A program made the translations under genes and the position numbers. DNA of 64,000 nt. Source: an uncultured Bacteroidales bacterium. GTDB lineage: Bacteria > Bacteroidota > Bacteroidia > Bacteroidales > WCHB1-69. Shown in pieces: positions 8,058 to 16,597 of this stretch (its first letter is position 1; each line of letters opens with the position of its first letter). Below the pieces are notes generated by a model. That model was not told the DNA's origin. It was given only the letters and a program-made list of their open reading frames with translations, and ran no database searches. The stretch lies in the NCBI GenBank assembly GCA_946407715.1, contig CAMJPH010000001.1:12620-76619 (forward strand), given 5' to 3'.

Positions 8058-9041
8058 CATCTCCCCTTTTGCTTGCCGCCACATATCCTGCATAAACTTT
8101 GCCATCGGGCGTTTCTCTATCTCATCCAGCTCGGTATAGTTTCCCATCCACAACCTTTTCAAGTAATCGGAACCTCTATTACCAAGGAATTTAAAATTCG
8201 TGGGATCCATGTAATACGGCTCTTCGTAGGCTTTATCATACACTTCTTGCACCACATCGCCATGACGGCCATAAAGCGATTTCAAATGAAAAGTATCCCT
8301 GTACTCCTCAAACTCTGCCTTGTTAACACCTGCTTCTGGAACTAGTTCTATCTCCACCTCGTCATTTACCCTTGCAGCCGTATAAGGTCCCAACGGGTCG
8401 GTCAGTTCAAAGTGGAATTGTTTATGAATATCCGAATAATAGGGATGATATGCCAATGACAAGGCTTTGGCTGATTTTCCTTGATTGCATACGGCACAAG
8501 AGGGTATGAGGTTATAAAACGACATGCTCAGCATTGGATAGTGCAACTTGTCATAAAAGTGGTCGAACTGAAATCTTGTTATTCCCGCCACTTTTGTTTT
8601 CCGTTTCAGCTGAATATTTTCATTGGCATACAGTGTGTAGTGCATATTGCAATAGGGACAAGTCTTAACATTCAACCGCCTTGCAACCTCCACTAACACC
8701 GATCCCCTATGATTTGAATAGTTGAAAGCTTCCAGAATAGCCTTTCCCAATGCTGTACTCTTCCATTGCTTGGTGGGCTTTTCATAAAACCTGTCCTTGT
8801 ATTTGGTATCAAAATACTTGGCTATTTTGTTCAGCCAAAACACATTTGCCGTTAAAAGAGTGTGCAAATGCTCTTTAATCTTAGTGGCCACTGGCTGATC
8901 TGCCGCATCCAGTGTTGGAATCTTATTCTCAAGCGCCACCTTGATTTCGTCCTCAATTTCATCAATCAGATAATCCCGGATACTATCCAGGCTGCGACTC
9001 TCACCATCTACGCCCAATCTATCCCCTGCTATCTTATTCAT
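8055..9041 (-). CDS. HNH endonuclease, PtuB-like effector of a Septu-type defence pair
   Basis: The 328-residue protein has a helical N-terminal third and then a compact HNH/zinc module. Cys128-x-x-Cys131 (KTCPYCNMHY), Asp160-His161 (FQFDHFYDK), Asn177 and Cys182-x-x-Cys185-Asn186 (NLIPSCAVCNQGKSAK) form the metal-binding and catalytic elements. The start overlaps the stop of the upstream ATPase gene by 8 bp, so the two are translationally coupled. An SMC-like ATPase next to an HNH nuclease with this layout matches the Septu (PtuA/PtuB) anti-phage organisation, also found as the effector pair of some retrons. No reverse transcriptase is nearby. The nuclease assignment is firm; the named system is inferred from gene pairing. 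Confidence 0.75.
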   Translation of the reverse strand: MNKIAGDRLGVDGESRSLDSIRDYLIDEIEDEIKVALENKIPTLDAADQPVATKIKEHLHTLLTANVFWLNKIAKYFDTKYKDRFYEKPTKQWKSTALGKAILEAFNYSNHRGSVLVEVARRLNVKTCPYCNMHYTLYANENIQLKRKTKVAGITRFQFDHFYDKLHYPMLSMSFYNLIPSCAVCNQGKSAKALSLAYHPYYSDIHKQFHFELTDPLGPYTAARVNDEVEIELVPEAGVNKAEFEEYRDTFHLKSLYGRHGDVVQEVYDKAYEEPYYMDPTNFKFLGNRGSDYLKRLWMGNYTELDEIEKRPMAKFMQDMWRQAKGEM

Positions 9042-10791
9042 TCTTAGTCCTCCTTCTTGCCTTCAATTCTTGAATCATCGCTTCATGATAAGCTATTTCA
9101 GAGTCAATATTTTTAGACGCAATCCTTCTCAGCAAATAATCCCTTATCCGTAAATCCCCAGTCAACGCTATAGTCTTCCTGGTGTTAACAGTAACCTCGT
9201 CCTCTTCAATGTCTTTTACCACTTGGTTTAGTTTCTTTTGAGCAAAAGCTCCTATTAAACCATTTTTCATGAAGAAAGCTCTGCGATAGAGGTTAAACAC
9301 ATTCTCGCCAAAAGTTTCTTTCTCATCAGAAACAATAACAGCAGATTTCCCGTTTTCTCTATTCAAGAAGTTTACACAACAAGCAGGAACATCACTAAGG
9401 ATAATGGGGGAATGGGACGTAATCACAATCTGGAAATCAACCCCACCCTTCACACGCATATAGTGAATGAACTCATTCAAAATCCTTACATATTGCATTT
9501 GTAGTTTCGGATGATAACCAATCTCCGCCTCATCAAGCAGCAAAAGTCGGGGAGACTCAATATTCCCAAAACGCTTTGGAGCAATGGAAATGCCATAATT
9601 CAGTCTCGACAGCAAGTTTAACAGTTCAAGCTCTCCTGAACTCAGAAAGGTGTTTTCGTACAAATTATGGCTATAGATAAAATCAAAAAATCTGGCAGTT
9701 AAAAAATACTGGCTATTTATAACTTCTTCCAATAAAGATCGTAGTCTGTCTTTATCCTTTTGAACGTCAAGATAGAACGAACCGCTCCCCTCGTCAAAAT
9801 CACAGATTGCCACCATCTTTTTCACTACATATAGCAGCGATCCAAGAGCTTTATATGTCTCGGCAGCCATTTTACGTTCCTTGACATAGTTTGTTAAAGC
9901 ATTAACAATACCATAATTTTTTGGTGCCTTAACCCAATCATTTAGAAGCATCAACAAATCACTTTGATTACCCTTTCCTTCCGCAATAAGATTGATGATG
10001 TCATAATAGACGATACGCTCTATAGATTTTTCCTTGATATCGACTGAAGTCAATTGTTCTCTTGGAATCTCAATTTTATCAAAGCGACTAATCCTCCCAA
10101 GTTTTATGGCATTCCATCCACCCCTGTTGGGAGCAAATTGCACAAATTTTGGCAATTGTATTGTTTTTAACAGCTCACTTAAGCCATCCAGTGCAAGTAT
10201 CTCACATATACGATAGTTGTTTTGGGCGAAATAGGCCAAAAGGTAGTTGTACAAGGGCTCGCTCAAATGCAGGGAATCAATATTTGAATAGTCTTGCAAA
10301 TCTTTAACGAGTAGCCAGGCATCCGAAGCCTCGTAACTTCCTGCAAGTTCCATTTCCCCATCCACTCCCATATACGGCTGAAAATGCCCGGAATAATAAA
10401 AAGTTTCTAATGAAAATCTTCTGGATTCTGGATGTAAAACAATTCCTTCACCGGCCACCACTTTAATGTTCGTGGTGTTATATATATACAGTTCCCCATT
10501 TTGTTCATAAACAATCAGCACCTTCAAATCTTCGTTTCTTGGGTAACCCTCTACAAACAAGTGTTTCAACAACCGAAGAACGGTGGTCTTCCCGCTTCCG
10601 TTGACACCAATAATCGCAGTGAGTGAATAGATGCCCTGCTCCCAAAAGTCAGCGGGGATTGTATCGTTACGCCTGATGATCAGTGTATTTCCATCCGAAA
10701 TGGAGAATGAATATCGGTGATCGAATGAAAAACCGATATTCTGCAATACGTCAAAGGAAGTTGTGTACAAATAGGATAAATGCATATTCAC
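9034..10791 (-). CDS. AAA/ABC-type ATPase, PtuA-like partner of the HNH nuclease
   Basis: This is a 585-residue ATPase of the SMC/RecF-like (AAA15) class. The Walker A motif is GVNGSGKTT at residues 62-70. An ABC-type signature, LSSGE, sits at 383-387, Walker B LLLLDE at 416-421 and the switch histidine motif SHSP at 459-462. The intervening ~300 residues are mostly helical. In Septu-like systems such an ATPase senses phage and controls the HNH nuclease encoded directly downstream, here with an 8-bp overlap. It lies inside the capsule locus between a GNAT gene and the FucNAc genes, which suggests insertion as an accessory cassette. No terminal repeats or integrase are visible. Confidence 0.78.
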   Translation of the reverse strand: MNMHLSYLYTTSFDVLQNIGFSFDHRYSFSISDGNTLIIRRNDTIPADFWEQGIYSLTAIIGVNGSGKTTVLRLLKHLFVEGYPRNEDLKVLIVYEQNGELYIYNTTNIKVVAGEGIVLHPESRRFSLETFYYSGHFQPYMGVDGEMELAGSYEASDAWLLVKDLQDYSNIDSLHLSEPLYNYLLAYFAQNNYRICEILALDGLSELLKTIQLPKFVQFAPNRGGWNAIKLGRISRFDKIEIPREQLTSVDIKEKSIERIVYYDIINLIAEGKGNQSDLLMLLNDWVKAPKNYGIVNALTNYVKERKMAAETYKALGSLLYVVKKMVAICDFDEGSGSFYLDVQKDKDRLRSLLEEVINSQYFLTARFFDFIYSHNLYENTFLSSGELELLNLLSRLNYGISIAPKRFGNIESPRLLLLDEAEIGYHPKLQMQYVRILNEFIHYMRVKGGVDFQIVITSHSPIILSDVPACCVNFLNRENGKSAVIVSDEKETFGENVFNLYRRAFFMKNGLIGAFAQKKLNQVVKDIEEDEVTVNTRKTIALTGDLRIRDYLLRRIASKNIDSEIAYHEAMIQELKARRRTKNE

Positions 10792-11031
10792 TTTATCAAA
10801 TCAGGTGTTTTTCTCCCCTATTTCGACCAAAACAAGTATATGACTTAAACAGAGTTATCTCGACTTAGTAGTTGCCATACATGTTGTTTAATATCTATAC
10901 TTCGTATAAAGTATTGTATAAGTGCGATTTAAAATGTATATTCTTCCATAAAACTTACATTCTCTTTTCTTCGTTGCTTATCTTCAATCGAAAAAGCCAA
11001 CCCCATTGTCTTATCAACTTGAGATAGAAAA
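10792..11031. other. AT-rich intergenic region before the defence pair
   Basis: About 240 bp without an ORF. It should carry the promoter of the ATPase/HNH pair, but I find no convincing TTTG/TAnnTTTG match. A 10-bp resemblance to a lox arm at 10899-10908 has no matching inverted partner. Confidence 0.5.
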
Positions 11032-12114
11032 CTAAAAAAGAATCGAATTACAACACCCAAATCTTATACGCCAATTTGCCATATTTGCCATGTCGGGGTA
11101 TTGTCCTAATTTATCCTTGAATCCCATTTGCATTTTACCATGATTCGTAAACCAACACTCCCGCAACTCGCTGCATGTTCTTGTGCTGTTTGTAACAGTA
11201 CGCATATAATAACACTTTTTCCCGAAAGTTGAATATGCCAACAAATTAATGTCTGTCTCCGTTAGTTCCTCGTCCACACTTGCCCATTCACATAATGTTC
11301 CTATTATCATTTCACTTGACACGTCATCCCTAAGCCTCTCTTTCGTAAAGAGAAAACCAATTGGTTTATCCCTTTTATAAATGGAATAGAACGACTGTTT
11401 GTCATGTGGTTTACCAGTAAGATTGTATTTCAAATTCCATTTCAGCCAAGCATTGTCATGTAGTTCAGCGTACTTGTGTCCGTCATTCGTGCACATGTCT
11501 CCCGCCCAGTCTGGAATGCCGTCCTCTTTTTTTAGACAATACTTCTTTTTTAACCTCTTTATTCTTGCTTTAGTTGGAACATTCAAGATCCCAAGAAAAA
11601 CATCGCTCAAACCTGAACATATTTTCAACGGCAAACCTTTCAACCCTCGACACGCAAATGCCGATTCTACATTAATTAATTTTATCATTTCGGGGAAATA
11701 AAACAACGTGCAATCGTTTTTCTTCATTATAGAATCACATGCATCCGACAACAATGAGCAAAGGAATAACGGATATTCATCATTCTCCAATGAGTAATTG
11801 GCGATTTTGGTCCCCATGCCTTTCCCGCGTTGACTCTCATGAACCTCGATACTTCCAAACGATTGAGCATCAACAACATCGTCTCCTCTTTTGACTTTTG
11901 TCCCATATAATAAACTTCGACCTACAACTATACCGTCATTCACAATAAGAAGAACCGCAGTTTTAGAAGCGTCTGTATAATTTGGGTTTTGGAAGAATGT
12001 TTGTCTGACATTTGCATCCACAAAAGATGCAATGCCATACTTGTCATCATCAGTCAACCAACTGTCTTCTTCCAATTGACCATAAGATATTTTCTTTAAA
12101 ATAACTACGCTCAT
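11032..12114 (-). CDS. GNAT-family acetyltransferase-like protein of the capsule locus
   Basis: Starting from the ATG at 12114 (MSVVILKKISYGQLEEDSW) gives 360 residues; the longer frame would need a TTG start. The first half holds the acetyl-CoA binding motif of GNAT proteins, GSIEVHESQRGKGMGTKIA. The second half resembles another acyltransferase-like fold, suggesting a double GNAT. The gene follows three ATP-grasp genes within 46 bp and is the last of that block. A likely job is acylating an amino group on the sugar or on the attached amino acid. The function is inferred from motif and position, and no specific substrate can be named. Confidence 0.65.
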   Translation of the reverse strand: MSVVILKKISYGQLEEDSWLTDDDKYGIASFVDANVRQTFFQNPNYTDASKTAVLLIVNDGIVVGRSLLYGTKVKRGDDVVDAQSFGSIEVHESQRGKGMGTKIANYSLENDEYPLFLCSLLSDACDSIMKKNDCTLFYFPEMIKLINVESAFACRGLKGLPLKICSGLSDVFLGILNVPTKARIKRLKKKYCLKKEDGIPDWAGDMCTNDGHKYAELHDNAWLKWNLKYNLTGKPHDKQSFYSIYKRDKPIGFLFTKERLRDDVSSEMIIGTLCEWASVDEELTETDINLLAYSTFGKKCYYMRTVTNSTRTCSELRECWFTNHGKMQMGFKDKLGQYPDMANMANWRIRFGCCNSILF

Positions 12115-12160
12115 TGTTAAATCATGATGTTTGAAGAAATGAAGCAAATACTTAGCTCTG

Positions 12161-13276
12161 TTATAATACCCTACTTAACAGTCTTGCCTTCTTATCGAAC
12201 ACTTCCGCAATAATCTCTTGAGTCATATCACCAAAAACAGGGCCATTGCACTGCTGGTGGAATGAGAGGCCGCTCATCGAAAGGTTCTTTTCAATTAATA
12301 GTGGGTCGCCCTCTGCATCAATAGCAAAATCCCATGAGATAAGTTTGGAAAAGTTTACCAAGCGATTGTGTAACGTTTCTGCAAGCTTTACCACCTTATC
12401 GAAGTTTGGTACATAGTGGCCTTTGAACAGTACACCCGTAGTTGGATGACATTCAAACTTTTCACCAGAATAATTATACGCAACTTTTTTTAGATTACCT
12501 GTTTTATCCACACCCACATATAACCCACCTGCGGTAGCATTGTCCACTCTATTACCGCCAGCACCCATTCTCACAATAGTCGACAACTCTTTGGCCTCAC
12601 CATTATGGAAGAATGTCATCATACGAATTGTGTTTATCGAATTTGGATAAATCGAGGCAATTTGTTCGTGCTGTGTGGCGAATCTCTGTACAATACAATT
12701 TTTGAACGAATCAACGTATTTGACAAACTCATCAAATTTTTCCGTTTCCCCAGCCTTATATATTAGAACACCCCTACCCGACCCAGTGCCAATTGACGGT
12801 TTTGCAACATAACTACAATCTGGCGAAAGTCTATCGTGCAGTTCATTGATGGATATTATCTTGTAGTTCTCATCCAATACTCCTCCCCCTATGTTTCGTG
12901 CAACAGTAATAGGTTGTTTGACATCGTAAAAGAACAAGCTATTGAAGTTTTTATCCTCAATTGTGAGAGCACCCCAGTAGTCATTGTATTTCATATCCAC
13001 AATACTAAAAAAGAGATTACCAGGGAAATACAGAGGAGTCCATGCTCGCCCTTCCTCATTAAAAAGGTTATAGTAAGCGAACCAGATATCATCCACATGA
13101 ATTCCCTTCCATACCTCATCCACCATTTGCCTTTGCTCTTTTGTCAGCGATGGTATCGTAACCCCTAAATCATGGCAAGCCTTTATGTCATGTTTCATGT
13201 GTGCCCAGATTGCTTTTGCACGTCTACACCTTTCGTGAAATATTTTTCCGTCTGTTATTATTGAACTTATACTCAT
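12161..13276 (-). CDS. Sugar-transfer-associated ATP-grasp protein, paralogue 1 of 3
   Basis: The 371-residue protein matches the sugar-transfer-associated ATP-grasp family (ATPgrasp_ST) found in surface-polysaccharide clusters. Key motifs are CSYVAKPSIGTGSGRGVLIY (ATP-binding lysine and glycine loop), INTIRMMTF, and WDFAIDAEGDPLLIEKN (metal-binding Asp/Glu/Asn), followed by LSMSGLSFHQQCNGP. The reaction is expected to be ATP-driven ligation of an amine to a carboxylate. It is 6 residues longer than its two neighbours because of an insertion, KACHDLG, near residue 32. The three copies are clearly tandem duplicates. The glycine loop and the residues just after EKN differ among them, which points to divergent substrates. 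Confidence 0.83.
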   Translation of the reverse strand: MSISSIITDGKIFHERCRRAKAIWAHMKHDIKACHDLGVTIPSLTKEQRQMVDEVWKGIHVDDIWFAYYNLFNEEGRAWTPLYFPGNLFFSIVDMKYNDYWGALTIEDKNFNSLFFYDVKQPITVARNIGGGVLDENYKIISINELHDRLSPDCSYVAKPSIGTGSGRGVLIYKAGETEKFDEFVKYVDSFKNCIVQRFATQHEQIASIYPNSINTIRMMTFFHNGEAKELSTIVRMGAGGNRVDNATAGGLYVGVDKTGNLKKVAYNYSGEKFECHPTTGVLFKGHYVPNFDKVVKLAETLHNRLVNFSKLISWDFAIDAEGDPLLIEKNLSMSGLSFHQQCNGPVFGDMTQEIIAEVFDKKARLLSRVL

Positions 13277-13300
13277 TCTAATACTTCTTTTATTGTTCGT

Positions 13301-14398
13301 CTATAACAATTTACTTAACAGTCTTGCTTTCTTGTCGAACACTTCCGCAATAATTTCCTGTGTCATATCTCCGAAAATAGGACCATTGCACTGCTGATGG
13401 AAGGACAAACCTGCCCATGACATGTTCTTTTCAATTAATATCGGGTCACCTTCAGCATCTATTGCAAAATCCCATGAGATAAGTTTAGAAAAGTTCACCA
13501 ACCGATTATGCAATGATTCTGCAAGATGCACCAATTGATCAAAGTTTGGAATATAGTGACCTTTGAATGGTACACCCGTTGACGGATGACAATCAAACCT
13601 TTCGCCATAATCATTATATGCAACATTCTTAAGTTGACCTGTTTTATCCACCCCCACAAAACACCCACCAGCAGTGGCATTGTCAATTCTATTACCGCCA
13701 GCGCCCATCCGTATTACAGTTGACAATTCCTTGGCCTCACCGTTATGGAAGAATGTCGTCATTCGGATTGTATTTATAGACTCCGAATAAATTGACGCTA
13801 TTTGCTCATGCTGTGTGGCAAATTTTTGCACAACACAGTTTTTAAACGAATCTACGTATTTTACAAATTCCTCAAATTTTTTCGTTTCACCAGCTGTATA
13901 GACTCGAACACATCTACCGCCACCCGAACCAATTGATGGCTTTGCAACATAACTGCAATCTGGAGACAACCTTTTGTGCATTTCATCAAGGGATATACGC
14001 TCATAATTCTCATCCATAAAAGTACCTCCCATGTTCCGCAAAACTGTAATAGGTTGTTTGACATCGTAAAAAAACAAACTATTAAAATTTTTGTCCTCTA
14101 TTGTGATAGCACCTCTGTAGTCGTTGTATTTCATATCCAGAATGCTATAATAGAGATTGCTCGGGAAATACAATGGGGTCCAGTCTTTCCCCTCCTCATT
14201 AAAAAGATTAAAGAAGGCAAACCAGAAATCATCCACATGAATACCCTTCCACACCTCATCCACCATTTGCCTTTGTTCTTTTGTCAGCGGAGGTATTGTA
14301 ATCCTAAGATCATGTTTCATGAAATCCCGGATTTTTTTTGACCGTTTGCATCTTTCGCGGAACGATGCACCTGCATCAATTATTGAACTAATGCTCAT
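13301..14398 (-). CDS. Sugar-transfer-associated ATP-grasp protein, paralogue 2 of 3
   Basis: The 365-residue protein is collinear with the other two copies and shares long identical stretches, such as NCVVQKFATQHEQIASIY and NRIDNATAGGCFVGVDKTG with copy 3. Its ATP loop reads AKPSIGSGGGRCV and its active-site tail reads IEKNMSWAGLSFHQQCNG. The gap to copy 1 is 24 bp and to copy 3 is 20 bp, so all three belong to one transcript. The family is predicted to form amide bonds in exopolysaccharide synthesis. Identity between copies looks close to three quarters, high enough for homologous recombination but low enough for distinct specificity. Confidence 0.83.
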   Translation of the reverse strand: MSISSIIDAGASFRERCKRSKKIRDFMKHDLRITIPPLTKEQRQMVDEVWKGIHVDDFWFAFFNLFNEEGKDWTPLYFPSNLYYSILDMKYNDYRGAITIEDKNFNSLFFYDVKQPITVLRNMGGTFMDENYERISLDEMHKRLSPDCSYVAKPSIGSGGGRCVRVYTAGETKKFEEFVKYVDSFKNCVVQKFATQHEQIASIYSESINTIRMTTFFHNGEAKELSTVIRMGAGGNRIDNATAGGCFVGVDKTGQLKNVAYNDYGERFDCHPSTGVPFKGHYIPNFDQLVHLAESLHNRLVNFSKLISWDFAIDAEGDPILIEKNMSWAGLSFHQQCNGPIFGDMTQEIIAEVFDKKARLLSKLL

Positions 14399-14418
14399 TA
14401 TCTATTGTTTTTATTGTT

Positions 14419-15516
14419 TTACAATACCACACTTAACAATCGAGCTTTCCTATCGAACACTTCTTTAATAATATCCTGCGTCATATCACCGAAAAGAGGT
14501 CCATTGCACTGTTGATGGAAGGAAAGACCTCCTTCTGACAAGTTCTTTTCAATCAAAATCGGATCACCTTCTGAATCAATCGCAAAGTCCCATGATGCAA
14601 GTTTGGAAAAGTTCACCAACCGATTGTGTAACTTCTCTGCAAGTTTTACCAAATTTTCAAAATCTGGCACATAGTGACCCTTGAACGGGACACCCGTTGT
14701 TGGATGAGATTCAAATCTTTCACCATAATCATTAAATGCCACATTCTTGAGATGACCTGTTTTATCCACTCCTACAAAACAACCACCTGCGGTAGCATTG
14801 TCAATTCTATTGCCGCCAGCACCCATTCTTATAATAGTTGACAATGCCTTAGCCTCCCCATTGCGGTAGAAAGTTATTATTCGGATTGAGTTCAAAGAAT
14901 CTGGATAAATTGATGCAAGTTGTTCGTGCTGTGTGGCAAATTTTTGCACAACACAGTTTTTGAACGAATCTACGTATTTGATAAATTCTTCAAATTTTGC
15001 GGTCTCTCCTGCCTTATATATTAGAATACGCCTACCTGCCCCTGTGCCAATTGATGGCTTTGCGACATAACTGCAATCTGGTGAAAGTCTTTTGTGCATT
15101 TCATCAATGGAAATAATCTTATAATTCTCATCCATTATGTTGCCCCCAATATTTCGAACAACTGTAACAGGTTGCTTGACATCGTAGAAAAACAAACTAT
15201 TGAAGTTTTTGTCCTCAATTGTGGCACAACCTTTGTAATCTGTGTAATGCATATCCACAATACTATAATACAGATTACTGGGAATATACAAAGGTGTCCA
15301 ATCTCTACCTTCCTCATTAAAAAGATTAAAGAAGGCAAACCACATATAATCCACATGAATACCCTTCCACACATCATCCACCATCTGTTTTTGTTCATGG
15401 GTTAACGAAGGAATGCTGACTCGTAATTCATGTTTCATAAAATCCCCAATCCTATTTGTCCGTCTGCGTCTTTCATGAAACGTTTTCCCCGCATTAATTA
15501 TTGAATTTATGCTCAT
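14419..15516 (-). CDS. Sugar-transfer-associated ATP-grasp protein, paralogue 3 of 3
   Basis: The 365-residue protein is the first of the triplet in transcription order. It begins MSINSIINAGKTFHERRRR, with the same basic N-terminal helix as its sisters. ATP-grasp motifs are AKPSIGTGAGRRILIY and WDFAIDSEGDPILIEKN, followed by LSEGGLSFHQQCNG. It lies 68 bp downstream of the carboxyethyl-ornithine synthase homologue, and this adjacency is the main reason to propose that one of the three ligases uses the opine product as substrate. I cannot tell which of the three would do so. All catalytic residues appear intact, so none of the copies looks like a pseudogene. Confidence 0.83.
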   Translation of the reverse strand: MSINSIINAGKTFHERRRRTNRIGDFMKHELRVSIPSLTHEQKQMVDDVWKGIHVDYMWFAFFNLFNEEGRDWTPLYIPSNLYYSIVDMHYTDYKGCATIEDKNFNSLFFYDVKQPVTVVRNIGGNIMDENYKIISIDEMHKRLSPDCSYVAKPSIGTGAGRRILIYKAGETAKFEEFIKYVDSFKNCVVQKFATQHEQLASIYPDSLNSIRIITFYRNGEAKALSTIIRMGAGGNRIDNATAGGCFVGVDKTGHLKNVAFNDYGERFESHPTTGVPFKGHYVPDFENLVKLAEKLHNRLVNFSKLASWDFAIDSEGDPILIEKNLSEGGLSFHQQCNGPLFGDMTQDIIKEVFDRKARLLSVVL

Positions 15517-15584
15517 TTTTAGATCGTTTATTTATAGTTTCGTTTACCATCAACATTTAACATAAAGCCCTGCTGATATCCGGA

Positions 15585-16520
15585 TCATTCAAACAAATCC
15601 CAGAATCTTTTCACGTCTTTTTTATACACCCACTCCGAGAAAGACTTGCTTATTTCAAAACTGGTCTTCCGATAGAGCAATGACGGGGCGTTATTCACTT
15701 CATAGAAGAATATTCCATCCTCTTCATACATCGGATCGGCAATGGACATATAGCGCGTTCCTTCAATTGCATTACCAGCATCGGCAGCAGAGTCAATAAT
15801 CAAACAGCCTTTCTTTACTTGTTTTAATTGTTCCTTGGTGATGATGTGAGCCACGCTTGAATCCACCTCAATACCGTTGATAATAACGTCGTATTCACCG
15901 ATTGTTTCATAGAACTCGTTCATGGTTTTACGATAAAACATGCGCACGTCAGCATTGTATTTAGAAACATAGCTGTACCCGCCCTGAGAGCAACTTCCAC
16001 TGGCTAATACGGCGATTTTGGTGTCAGAATCGGGGTAGAGACCAAAATGTAACAGTGCATGCTGTACGCTCGCCACACCTGCATAGAAACTATTCTTCCA
16101 AACAAAATTCTTCTTGATGAAAGTTACAGGAATATGCTTGTCGCCAATGTGAGCCGTTGGATAGATATTGTCGAGATCGATGACGTGCAGTCCTTTCTTA
16201 CAGGCCACCTTTTGATAGAACTCGGTACCAGAACCCGTAGGATGAGTCCATCCAATTATCATTTGGCCTTCACGGAGATGGTCATAATCTCCGGGCTGAA
16301 TGAGTTTCAAGCAGAATACGGTGTCACAATTCTGGAAAATGTTTGATCTTGAGTCGATTTTGCAACCTTTAGCCTCATATTCAGCGTCATTTATACCCAA
16401 TTCGGAACCGAAACCCGTTTCGATGACAAGCTCGTTTTCAAATTCCGAAGTGATATGTTCTGGCAGTAATGCCACTCTTTTTTCGCCCGGATAGGTGGGC
16501 TTAATAAAACCTAATTTCAT
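15585..16520 (-). CDS. N5-(carboxyethyl)ornithine synthase-like opine dehydrogenase
   Basis: The ATG at 16520 (MKLGFIKPTYPGEKRVALLP) gives 311 residues, the size of the lactococcal N5-(carboxyethyl)ornithine synthase. The similarity I recall to that enzyme runs along the whole chain: LKLIQPGDYDHLREGQMIIGW, NSFYAGVASVQHALLHFG, the nucleotide-binding AVLASGSCSQGGYS and LIIDSAADAGNAIEGT. It belongs to the AlaDH/PNT superfamily. The known reaction is NADPH-dependent condensation of pyruvate with the side-chain amine of ornithine or lysine. Finding it between a saccharopine-dehydrogenase-like enzyme and three ATP-grasp ligases suggests production of a carboxyethyl-amino acid for capsule decoration. 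The exact amino-acid substrate is not determined. Confidence 0.77.
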   Translation of the reverse strand: MKLGFIKPTYPGEKRVALLPEHITSEFENELVIETGFGSELGINDAEYEAKGCKIDSRSNIFQNCDTVFCLKLIQPGDYDHLREGQMIIGWTHPTGSGTEFYQKVACKKGLHVIDLDNIYPTAHIGDKHIPVTFIKKNFVWKNSFYAGVASVQHALLHFGLYPDSDTKIAVLASGSCSQGGYSYVSKYNADVRMFYRKTMNEFYETIGEYDVIINGIEVDSSVAHIITKEQLKQVKKGCLIIDSAADAGNAIEGTRYMSIADPMYEEDGIFFYEVNNAPSLLYRKTSFEISKSFSEWVYKKDVKRFWDLFE

Positions 16521-16597
16521 AATTGATACTTTTTTTATTAATACATTATTCAAATTCTTTTTTCATTTCGTGATTCGTAAGCTCTAGTACAAAATCT

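Noticed and set aside
7106..10791. Possible retron with PtuA/PtuB effectors
   Set aside because: No reverse transcriptase frame or inverted-repeat ncRNA was found around the ATPase/HNH pair.
10899..10908. ACTTCGTATA, identical to ten bases of a lox arm
   Set aside because: The facing arm is missing apart from TATA; ten bases is within chance in AT-rich DNA and no recombinase is nearby.
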